Shown: positions 33,162-39,874 of the stretch, one piece after another | Position numbering within the stretch: the first letter of the stretch is position 1 | Layout: each line of letters begins with the position of its first letter | Virus record (IMG/VR): IMGVR_UViG_3300024057_000005 | Coordinates: 1-46,094 of that record | DNA: 46,094 bases | Origin: a virus | Strand: one strand, 5' to 3' | The notes under the pieces: generated by a model | Database searches by the model: none | The model's input: only the letters and a program-made list of their open reading frames with translations | Told to the model about the DNA's origin: nothing | Position numbers and translations under genes: made by a program

Positions 33162-33292
33162 CAGAGGGTTCCTTGCAACTTGCGGTGCTCGCGTAGTTCG
33201 TCTTGTAGGTCGGTAATCTTCAGGCGCAGGACCTGACGCGCGTCAGCGGCCAGCTCGCGTTCGTAGGCGGCTTCGGCGCGCAGGGCATCCAC
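33161..33292 (-). CDS. Short coiled-coil protein or downstream half of a frameshifted gene
   Basis: A 43-residue helical reading from GTG 33292 (VDALRAEAAYERELAADARQ and following heptads). It overlaps the gene at 33220-33369 in another frame, and a -1 shift at about 33295 would join the two into EAHKAAVDALRAE. Its stop forms TGATG with the next gene. Confidence 0.45.
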   Translation of the reverse strand: MDALRAEAAYERELAADARQVLRLKITDLQDELREHRKLQGTL

Positions 33293-33369
33293 GGCCGCTT
33301 GTGGGCCTCCAGCGAGGCGAACTCGGGGCACGCCGCCTTACGGTCCTCGTTCCAGTCAGCACCGCTCAC
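33220..33369 (-). CDS. Small hypothetical protein, possible upstream half of a frameshifted gene
   Basis: A 49-residue frame from GTG 33369, with GGAGG seven bases upstream and a GTGA overlap with the preceding stop. Its first 24 residues (VSGADWNEDRKAACPEFASL) look protein-like; the rest is Pro/Cys-rich and may be out of frame. See the -1 shift noted at 33161-33292. Confidence 0.45.
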   Translation of the reverse strand: MSGADWNEDRKAACPEFASLEAHKRPWMPCAPKPPTNASWPLTRVRSCA

Positions 33370-33533
33370 GCCTTCACCTCCGCGAGGTACGACTTCCGCG
33401 GGTTCTTGCGGTCGTACTTGGCCTGGATGACGTTCCCCGGCTCGGGAACACGCAGCTCGTGCCACGAGCCCCACATCAGCACGCGTTTGAAGCCCATGCG
33501 GGCCCAGCGGGTCAGCTGCTTGTCGCCGCTCAC
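33366..33533 (-). CDS. Small basic protein
   Basis: A 55-residue protein from GTG 33533 (VSGDKQLTRWARMGFKRVLM), with GTGA overlaps at both ends. The fold seems short beta (HELRVPEPGNVIQAKYD). Possibly virion-associated; no family recognised. Confidence 0.55.
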   Translation of the reverse strand: MSGDKQLTRWARMGFKRVLMWGSWHELRVPEPGNVIQAKYDRKNPRKSYLAEVKA

Positions 33534-33937
33534 GAGGGCACCTCCGGGGGATCCAGAGGGGGCTCAAACGCAGCGGCTGGACCCATGGAGACGCCGCCCA
33601 TCTCGCCAGGCGCTACGCCCCCAGCGGGGCTCGGGCCCTGGTCCCCTATGCGATAGCCCGCCTCGAAGGCCTCGGCCGTGCTGTACGTCGCGTGGCCATC
33701 GAGCTGCACCACGAGGTAGCCGCCCACCGCGGGGTTGTGCCGGCGGATCCACGCGGCCTCCAGCTTGATCAGCCCCAGGCCGCGCTCCACCGGCGTGAGC
33801 CACTGAGCGCCGTCCCTATCGCCGATAATCGGCTCGATCAGCTTGATCTGCACCGCCTGGACCACCTTGTGACAGGTATACCGCGGGAGCCGGTCCAGGA
33901 TAGCGTCGTGTTCTGCGTTGCCTGTTCGGAGGTTCAT
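33530..33937 (-). CDS. Hypothetical protein after portal
   Basis: A 135-residue protein, helical at the N-terminus (AILDRLPRYTCHKVVQAVQI), beta-like in the middle and Pro/Gly-rich at the end. ATG overlaps the portal stop as ATGA, so it is translated with it. Probably a head-assembly protein; not recognised. Confidence 0.6.
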   Translation of the reverse strand: MNLRTGNAEHDAILDRLPRYTCHKVVQAVQIKLIEPIIGDRDGAQWLTPVERGLGLIKLEAAWIRRHNPAVGGYLVVQLDGHATYSTAEAFEAGYRIGDQGPSPAGGVAPGEMGGVSMGPAAAFEPPLDPPEVPS

Positions 33938-35961
33938 GCTGCCCCTATTGCTTGAGCGGGCCCTGCGGCGCCGCTGTTGGTGTTCCCGTTGAGTGATCCG
34001 GAGCGAAGCCCCGGTGCCTGCTGGCTGCTGCCAGGCCGCAACGTCTGAGCGAACCGTGCGAGGTTCGGGACCTCGGCGCGGAACCCTGACGCCTGCTGCC
34101 CGATACGGCCAGCGTTGCTCGTAGTCATCGGCGCGGAGGGGGCCAGCGTGTTAGCCCCGGTGGCCTCGCTCAGCGCCTTCCAGTCGAAGCTATCGCTGAG
34201 GTCCGGGATGTTCTCCAGGTCCCCCAGCATGTCCACCACCTCGCGCCACTTCACGAAGGGGAACTGCGCCATCATCGGGACCAGCTGGAGCATCACCGCG
34301 GTAATCACCTCAGCCTTGCGCCGCTGCGTGGCCTCCGACGTGCGGACCATCGAGAAGAGGTCGATCTCCAGCTCCAGGTCGGCATACGTGCCGCCTGAGC
34401 CCTCCTCGAAGTTCCCGCCGAAGAACCAGGCCTCCGTCCCCTCGCCGATCAGAGCGGGGTCCACGGCGCCCCCCGTGCCGATGTCGTCCCCCTGCGTGGC
34501 ATCGGCGATGAGGTCCGTGGTCTCCTCGCCGAGGGGCTCCACGATCTGCTCGACGTAGTACCCGAACCAGCCGACACGGACCAGGCACTCCTCGGCGAAC
34601 GAGATGAACTTATCCTGAGGGTATTGGGCGCGTGCCTTGCCAGCCTCGACGCCTTCGCTCACGGCGGTGGCCGTGGCTCCCGACTCGATCTCACCGCGTA
34701 GGGCGGCGTTCTGCCCGCTGACGCGCTCCAGGATGTCCTTGAGCCACTGGGCGATGACGACGTGCTGCTGGGTGATGCCGCCGGTCTCGAAGCTCTGGAG
34801 CTGGGAGCGGACGTCGATCGGGTTGGAGACGACCGTAAGGTGGTCGTGCTTGGCGTCGTTGATGGCCTCGGCGTCGTCCTTGTCGATACCTGAGGCGATG
34901 ATCTTCTTGCAGTAGTTCAGCCCCTGGCGGACCATCGAGGCCGTGAACGCGTTCAGATTGTCGGCCTGGGCCTGCGTCACTACCAGCGGGCTCAGCGGCT
35001 CGTTCTTGTCCGGCACGATGAACGCGCCGCCGATGACGTAGGGGCCCTGCGGCGGGCCGAAGTACGGCCGCGGGCTGCGGATCTCCACGCCGGTATCGTC
35101 GCCGTCCCCCTCAAGCTGCTTGACGTGGCCCCCGCTGATGAGCGGCGTCCCGGCCGCGGTGACCGCCAGCGTACGCAGCGTGCCGGCGAACCCGTTGGCC
35201 TGCGTGTATTGCTCGCCGCGGCCCTGCTCGACGTGGTTCGTCTCCTCGGCAATGTAGATGTCGTACAGCTCGACCTCCTGCCGGTCCAGCTGGTAGTCCC
35301 GCTCGTCGCTGCCCGCGGCGTCGCTCACGCGGGCGTTCGCCATGCCGGCGGTCAACGCCTCGACGGCCTCCACGTTCCATCCCTCGCGTTCATCCTCCGG
35401 CAGCTTGGCGTCAGCGCGGGCCCGCCTGATCAAGTCCGCGTGGTCCACCTTGTACCGGTGCGCCATCCACCGCGCCTTGTTCGGCTCGGGGGCCATCGCG
35501 TCCCAGCAGAAGTCCTTCGGCGATATGCGGTCCACCTGCTGGGTCAGCAGCGGGTCATCGGACTCATAGGCTTCCGGCCGCGGCTTCACGCTGACGAGCG
35601 CCACGGACCACCGGAACTGGAAGTCCACGGCTAGGTGCTCCAGCACGTCTTTGAAATGCGAGTCCCTAATCCACCGGTTCACATGACCCTGGATTGCCTT
35701 TGCAACTTCCCTCTGGGCCGTCGGCCGGCGCGTCGAAATCTTCACCCTGGGCTTCTGAGCCACGGTTGAGGGGACAAACGCCGATATGGCCTCGTAGGAA
35801 TGGTTCTCGTAGTCGGGCTCCTCGTCGTCCGCTGGGGACCCGTCATACCAGGGGCCGGCGTATCGCTTGATCTGAGCCTCAAGGGATCGCAGCTTCGAGT
35901 CACGCCGCTCTTCGGCGTTGCTGATCTCACGCCATAGGGCTTGGGCACCGGTGGCAAGCAT
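33934..35961 (-). CDS. Portal protein
   Basis: A 675-residue protein of podovirus portal type: N-terminal helical part (ALWREISNAEERRDSKLRSL), strand-rich wing region, and a stem/crown segment with QAQADNLNAFTASMVRQGLN and a helix before a Gly/Glu loop (WFFGGNFEEGSGG at about 512-524). It is upstream of the scaffold and capsid genes. ATG 35961 is preferred; longer forms give unlikely N-termini. No good Shine-Dalgarno sequence was seen. The WFFGG region reappears in the Tat-signal protein at 42836-43054. Confidence 0.8.
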   Translation of the reverse strand: MLATGAQALWREISNAEERRDSKLRSLEAQIKRYAGPWYDGSPADDEEPDYENHSYEAISAFVPSTVAQKPRVKISTRRPTAQREVAKAIQGHVNRWIRDSHFKDVLEHLAVDFQFRWSVALVSVKPRPEAYESDDPLLTQQVDRISPKDFCWDAMAPEPNKARWMAHRYKVDHADLIRRARADAKLPEDEREGWNVEAVEALTAGMANARVSDAAGSDERDYQLDRQEVELYDIYIAEETNHVEQGRGEQYTQANGFAGTLRTLAVTAAGTPLISGGHVKQLEGDGDDTGVEIRSPRPYFGPPQGPYVIGGAFIVPDKNEPLSPLVVTQAQADNLNAFTASMVRQGLNYCKKIIASGIDKDDAEAINDAKHDHLTVVSNPIDVRSQLQSFETGGITQQHVVIAQWLKDILERVSGQNAALRGEIESGATATAVSEGVEAGKARAQYPQDKFISFAEECLVRVGWFGYYVEQIVEPLGEETTDLIADATQGDDIGTGGAVDPALIGEGTEAWFFGGNFEEGSGGTYADLELEIDLFSMVRTSEATQRRKAEVITAVMLQLVPMMAQFPFVKWREVVDMLGDLENIPDLSDSFDWKALSEATGANTLAPSAPMTTSNAGRIGQQASGFRAEVPNLARFAQTLRPGSSQQAPGLRSGSLNGNTNSGAAGPAQAIGAA

Positions 35962-36098
35962 GGGGGGACCGTAGGGCGAACCCGTGGGAATTTCAAGGAA
36001 TCCGCAGAAGGGGCTCAGGTTGGAGGTGGCGGGGGCCGATATCGGGTGTGAGGGCCCCAGCAATCCGCTTTGTGCCCGACCTTGAGAGGGAAAGCCAG

Positions 36099-36290
36099 AT
36101 GACCGTAGAAGAATGGGTCGTTGAATTTCAGGACCAGACCGGGGAATGGGTCGGCTTCGACCGCTGCGATTCGCCGGAGTCCGCCGCGTTCGCCGCTGAC
36201 GAGTGCCGTCAGCTGTTCGCCGCGGAGCTTGAAATCGAGGTCCGCGTGAGGGTCCGCGTGGCTACGTACCGCGAGGGGGCCTCCCGATGA
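36099..36290 (+). CDS. Small protein heading the sigma-factor operon
   Basis: A 63-residue beta/alpha protein (EEWVVEFQDQTGEWVGFDRC) with no family match. GAGGGAAAG lies upstream of ATG 36099. Divergent from the portal gene, so 35962-36098 should contain promoters for both directions. Confidence 0.55.
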   Translation: MTVEEWVVEFQDQTGEWVGFDRCDSPESAAFAADECRQLFAAELEIEVRVRVRVATYREGASR

Positions 36291-36433
36291 GAGTCCACTT
36301 CCAACGCCGCGTGAAGGGCCAGACGGCCCTCGGCATCTTCCAGAACGTGTTCACCCGCTGCGAGAGCCTCAAGTACGTAGCCTTTCACCTCGGCACCTGG
36401 CGGCTGACGGTCTCGTGGGGGTGGTCCCGATGA
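36287..36433 (+). CDS. Small hypothetical protein
   Basis: A 48-residue basic, aromatic protein (MRVHFQRRVKGQTALGIFQN). ATGA overlaps link it to both neighbours, which is the main evidence for it being real. Confidence 0.45.
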   Translation: MRVHFQRRVKGQTALGIFQNVFTRCESLKYVAFHLGTWRLTVSWGWSR

Positions 36434-36516
36434 GAATCCACACCAACGTGATCGTCATCTCCGGACCCACCGCCAGCCCGTTCATGATCATGATGTGGAT
36501 AATGGCAAACGCATGA
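36430..36516 (+). CDS. 28-residue hydrophobic peptide
   Basis: MRIHTNVIVISGPTASPFMI followed by a Met/Trp-rich end. ATGA overlaps both upstream and downstream, where the sigma factor starts; it may be a coupling leader peptide for the sigma factor. Confidence 0.35.
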   Translation: MRIHTNVIVISGPTASPFMIMMWIMANA

Positions 36517-37199
36517 AAGAGAATCTACAGAAACTAAATGACCTGAACTTCGACCTGGAGCTCGCCCGTCTGGGGGACGGAGACGCTCTGGCGCGACTGA
36601 TCTCACGCTCACGTCGCGCACTCGTTTCCGGAATCGGCGGCATCGCACTGCGCATGGGGATGCACGGAGTGGATGCCGAGGACGTCTTCCAGGATACGGT
36701 CGTTTGTTGCTTCGGGGCCATCCGCTCGATGCGCGCGGATACCGAGCGGGGCTTTCGGGCCTGGCTTCTGGGCATAGCCCGCAACCACCTCCTGAGTGCG
36801 CGCAAGGGGCACGATAAGAGGACGAAGACCGCTGGGGCCGGTGACGATTTCGGATTGATCCTGGTGCCGCACTTCGAGAACTTCGTGGCCCTCAAGCCTC
36901 CGGGGTGTCAGTTGCTCTGGAACCAGGAGGTCGAAGGGCGCTCGGTGCTCATGCTACGCGGGCTCTTTCACCTGGCCTGGAGCGATGTGGCCACGGTTCT
37001 CTCACGGCCTTCGGGGCACGCGGCGCGTGGACTGCACACCCGGGCGCGCAGGCACATCGACGATCCTGAATACGTCATCCTGTTGAGCCACCAGACCGCG
37101 CGTCCAGCCACTTCCGATTCCCGTCGAACAGACGCCCCCGCTCCGGCGTCTCAGGGTTCGCGTACGCCTCCACAGGCCACGCCACCCACGGGAGGCTGA
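36513..37199 (+). CDS. ECF-type RNA polymerase sigma factor
   Basis: A 228-residue protein. Region 2 covers about 15-100: an acidic DAEDVFQDTVV helix at 54-64 and the hallmark FRAWLLGIARNHLL at 81-94. Region 4 is at about 135-182, with a helix-turn-helix (FHLAWSDVATVLSR). The last 40 residues are a Pro/Ser/Thr tail antisense to the gene at 37075-37410. It would redirect host RNA polymerase to phage promoters. The start is ATG 36513 from the ATGA overlap; a longer form from 36495 is less likely. Region 4 lacks the usual Glu-Gly repeats but keeps the fold pattern. Confidence 0.8.
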   Translation: MKENLQKLNDLNFDLELARLGDGDALARLISRSRRALVSGIGGIALRMGMHGVDAEDVFQDTVVCCFGAIRSMRADTERGFRAWLLGIARNHLLSARKGHDKRTKTAGAGDDFGLILVPHFENFVALKPPGCQLLWNQEVEGRSVLMLRGLFHLAWSDVATVLSRPSGHAARGLHTRARRHIDDPEYVILLSHQTARPATSDSRRTDAPAPASQGSRTPPQATPPTGG

Positions 37200-37410
37200 G
37201 CCACTCGAAGAGGTCCCGCCCGACCGCCTCGGGGTCCTGGACGAGTCCCTCGTAGCTCAGAAGGTACACGGGGGCCTCGTGGGCAAGCGCGAGCGTGAAG
37301 ACGGCCGTGCGCATCGTGTGCACGGTGTCGGGGAAGTTGGCGCCCTTGTGGTGGACCTTGTGGGCGTTGGACGCCTTCCGCGTCACGGGGCCGGCGAAGC
37401 CGCTCGCCAA
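37075..37410 (-). pseudogene. Sulfotransferase-like fragment
   Basis: A 111-residue frame from TTG 37410. Residues 45-95 resemble the C-terminal half of sulfotransferases (PVYLLSYEGLVQDPEAVGRD, then LFEWLSLP). The N-terminal P-loop that binds PAPS is absent, and the frame is closed upstream by TAG. It is probably a remnant. It overlaps the sigma-factor tail antisense by 125 bases. It is the only trace of sulfate-transfer chemistry besides the sulfatase. Confidence 0.5.
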
Positions 37411-37533
37411 GCGTGACTACCGGCCTGAGCTGGTCGTGGACGTGCTGGAGATCGATACCGTGGCAAACAGCGCCGGCGTGGTCCTCGGGGCCCTGGGCGG
37501 CTCCAGGGGCCGCGGCTGGCGCGTGGCCGACTG

Positions 37534-37677
37534 GAGGCTGTAGAATTGAGCCGGGGCATGAGCTTTCCCGATGGTTACCAGCTTCCGGATGGCCGGGAGC
37601 TGGCGGGGCGTCTGATCGGTAACGCGATCGACTGCCGCGTGGCTATGGGGGTTGTGGCTCAGGCCCTGGCCGGCTGA
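37534..37677 (+). pseudogene. C-terminal fragment of a second cytosine methyltransferase
   Basis: This frame encodes EAVELSRGMSFPDGYQLP and RLIGNAIDCRVAMGVVAQAL, matching motifs IX and X of C5 methyltransferases, ending in TGA. The upstream part (37295-37543) is in another frame, and its end WRVADWRL would join naturally after a frameshift. No motif I or PCQ is present, so it is a decayed gene end. Confidence 0.6.
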
Positions 37678-37750
37678 TGGGGGCTTTGACCCGGGCCGGC
37701 GCATGAGCCGAGCCCGGCGATCGACAACCACATACCAGCAGGAGAAAGCG

Positions 37751-38341
37751 ATGTTTCTAGAGCACGGACACAAAATCCACGAGGTGGCGGGGAGGGGCAA
37801 GGAGGAGCCCTCGGCGTTTGTCCAGTACAGGACAGGGGGGACGGCGGCGGAGCTTCGAGCCACGGACGGGAAGAAGATCCTCGCGATTATCGCCGTGGAG
37901 TTCGAGGAGGGGGACGGCCTGGAGAACGAGGATCTGATCCCCGCGGTGGCTATCCGGGACCTGCTGAAGGGGAACCGGCGTAACGGCGTCAAGCTGAGGA
38001 TCCGCCGCGTGGGGAACCAGGGGCGCGTCGAGGCGTCGAAGGTCCGCGAGCATCAGGTGCCCGAGGTCGTGGGAACCTGGGCGCTGGGCGGTGCTGACAT
38101 GGCCCCCACGGTGAACCTCGGCGTCCTGGTCGTGAAGCCCACCGAGGCCGACTGCGTGCTGAGGATCAGTCCGCGGCAACTTCTCGAGCTGGCCCGCGGC
38201 CTGGACTCCGCCGAGGTGGTGGAGCTGCGGTGGGCGCCATCGGACCCCGGGGAGGGCACGCGGCTTCCGGTGCAGGTAATTCCAGGGAAGGGTTCAGCCC
38301 GCGGGGTAATTATCCCGATGGGGGAGACTGAGGGACGGTAG
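37751..38341 (+). CDS. Sliding-clamp-like protein
   Basis: A 196-residue protein with the strand-helix pattern of beta-clamp domains: AELRATDGKKILAIIAVEF (33-51), resembling the ATDGHRL strand of DnaN, then IPAVAIRDLL, and a C-terminal RISPRQLLELARGL...VIIPM. A full DnaN has three domains and about 370 residues; this is about half that. ATG 37751 has AGGAGA upstream. It may be a processivity factor or a clamp mimic acting on host polymerase. Unproven but the pattern is good. Confidence 0.5.
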   Translation: MFLEHGHKIHEVAGRGKEEPSAFVQYRTGGTAAELRATDGKKILAIIAVEFEEGDGLENEDLIPAVAIRDLLKGNRRNGVKLRIRRVGNQGRVEASKVREHQVPEVVGTWALGGADMAPTVNLGVLVVKPTEADCVLRISPRQLLELARGLDSAEVVELRWAPSDPGEGTRLPVQVIPGKGSARGVIIPMGETEGR

Positions 38342-38369
38342 ACCAGCAAACATCAAGCAGGGGGGAATC

Positions 38370-38873
38370 ATGAGCAAAGTAGACGCAGCGCAGATCCGAC
38401 TGGATCTCAAAAACGAAATGGGCCTGAAGGCGAGTCAGGTATCGGTACGGACCTGCCGCAGCACGGGGAGCCTCGACCTACGGGTGAAGGACCCCACGGC
38501 CGACTATGCCGCGATCGAGGCTATCGCCCTGCGGCAGGAGCGAATCCACCGCGACGGGTTCGGCGACATCCTGAGCGGGGGGAACACTTTCGTCTCGGTC
38601 TCGTGGAGCAAGGAAGCCCGCGCTATCCGCGGCGGGGCACACCTCGCGGCGGTTCAGGCGGCGATTGCCGAGCTGGAGGCCGCGGACAGCGATTCCGTGC
38701 TGATCCCCGTGGAGGGGGCACCCGGCACGCTTATCGGCTGGGCGGAGCAACGCCGCGGGATGGGCTTCCGTCTCTGGCATGCCGGCACCGCTGGGATGTG
38801 GGTGAATACGCCGGAATGCGCAGCGGCGATGGTTGCTGATTATCAGAGCGGGGCCGTTAGGCTGGGCAGGTAG
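38370..38873 (+). CDS. Protein with LPD29-like domain
   Basis: A 167-residue protein. Residues 1-80 (AQIRLDLKNEMGLKASQVSV, SGGNTFVSVSWSKE) resemble large polyvalent protein-associated domain 29. The rest (EQRRGMGFRLWHAGTAG) is a second small alpha/beta unit. The LPD domains are found in phage and element proteins linked to anti-defence or modification functions, so role unclear. GGGGGGAATC precedes the ATG. Confidence 0.5.
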   Translation: MSKVDAAQIRLDLKNEMGLKASQVSVRTCRSTGSLDLRVKDPTADYAAIEAIALRQERIHRDGFGDILSGGNTFVSVSWSKEARAIRGGAHLAAVQAAIAELEAADSDSVLIPVEGAPGTLIGWAEQRRGMGFRLWHAGTAGMWVNTPECAAAMVADYQSGAVRLGR

Positions 38874-38896
38874 CGCCTGTTGGGTTGGCTCGCGCT

Positions 38897-38939
38897 GGCC
38901 CCTGGTCCTTCTTCGCAAGAGGGGACCGGGGGCTTTTTT
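38897..38939 (+). terminator. Rho-independent terminator
   Basis: GCCCCTGGTCC and GGACCGGGGGC form a long stem with an inner CTT/AAG continuation, followed by TTTTTT. It ends the sigma-factor/clamp operon. Confidence 0.85.
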
Positions 38940-38956
38940 CGTGTAGGCTGGAGGTC

Positions 38957-39193
38957 ATGAATGCGTCGGACCGCTGGTACATGAGCACGACGACAAGGCT
39001 TCGTTTCCACCTGCTTGACGAGCGGCTGGAGAACGCGGGAGGGGGGCTCTTCTGGGCAAAGACGGCGTGCGGGCGGCGCCTGAAGTTCTACCCGGACCGG
39101 AAGTGCTCCGGGGGTAGCCCGGCCCATAGGGAGGCGATGTGCAACCCGTGCAAGGCGGCGAGGGTTCGTCGGCGCGAGAAGGCCGGGGCTTGA
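38957..39193 (+). CDS. Small zinc-binding basic protein
   Basis: A 78-residue protein with Cys residues at TACG, KCSGG and CNPCK, likely one zinc site, and a basic end (RVRRREKAGA). GGAGG lies close to ATG 38957; the internal ATG eight codons later is an alternative. The TTGA overlap leads into the next gene. Confidence 0.5.
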   Translation: MNASDRWYMSTTTRLRFHLLDERLENAGGGLFWAKTACGRRLKFYPDRKCSGGSPAHREAMCNPCKAARVRRREKAGA

Positions 39194-39639
39194 CGGGGCA
39201 GCGCCCCTGCTGTTGGTGCGGCGGGGATGTCCGCGACGAGAACCACGCCACGGAGTCGGTGTTCCGTCAGGTGATGCGCCAGGATCTGGGCTGGCGCTGG
39301 GCGGTGATCATGGCGGGGATGTGTCTCACGACGGGGAAGAGCTCTACGTGGTCGGCGACCCTGGAGGAGCTCGACCCGGACCTGGCGAAGGCCTGGAAGC
39401 AATACCAGCACAAGGTGCGGCTGAAGGCGGAAATGACGCATTGCCGCAAGGGGCATGAGTTCACCGAGGAGAATACCTACGTGAAGAAGACCGGCGCGCG
39501 AGTCTGCATGAAATGCAAACGGCTGTACGCGAGGCTGTACCTCAGGAAGAACCCCAATTACCGCGAGTACGAGCGGCTACGCTCGACCCGGAAGAACCTC
39601 CACGTAAAGGAACGGAAGCGAGATGCCCGTAATAAGTAG
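39190..39639 (+). CDS. Zinc-ribbon protein, HNH-related C-terminus
   Basis: A 149-residue protein from TTG 39190 (TTGA overlap, GAAGG upstream). The N-terminus has CCWCGGDV. The C-terminal part has CRKGHEFTEENTY and CMKCKR, the same ribbon that ends the HNH nuclease at 11707-12153 (CPRGHPYSVENT, CITC). No HNH catalytic core remains here, so it may be a regulator or an HNH derivative. Confidence 0.55.
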   Translation: MTGQRPCCWCGGDVRDENHATESVFRQVMRQDLGWRWAVIMAGMCLTTGKSSTWSATLEELDPDLAKAWKQYQHKVRLKAEMTHCRKGHEFTEENTYVKKTGARVCMKCKRLYARLYLRKNPNYREYERLRSTRKNLHVKERKRDARNK

Positions 39640-39874
39640 TGTACTCGTCGGAGTCGTCGTCGTGCTGGCCATGGCGTGCCTGGCCCGCCTGAGTCGGGTG
39701 CTGAGGAATCAGCAGCGCCTGGGGAAGGACCTGGCGCGGCTGGAGTGGAAGCTGGACAACGAGAAGCGGTATATCGACGTGCAAGCCGACTTCGAGAACC
39801 GCCGGGTGGAGATCACGCCCCACGTCTCCGGCGTCGATCCTTGCGCTTCTTCCGCTGACGCTCCTCCCAATTGA
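39623..39874 (+). CDS. Small membrane-anchored protein
   Basis: An 83-residue protein with an N-terminal transmembrane helix (VLVGVVVVLAMACL) and a charged coiled-coil part (QQRLGKDLARLEWKLDNEKR). It overlaps the previous gene by 17 bases and the terminase gene end (antisense) by 62. An i-spanin-like or membrane-sensor role is possible. Confidence 0.5.
   Translation: MPVISSVLVGVVVVLAMACLARLSRVLRNQQRLGKDLARLEWKLDNEKRYIDVQADFENRRVEITPHVSGVDPCASSADAPPN

Noticed and set aside
37295-37543. Independent plus-strand gene upstream of the methyltransferase fragment
   Set aside because: Largely antisense to the sulfotransferase-like frame; only its last part (WRVADWRL) seems related to the methyltransferase remnant.
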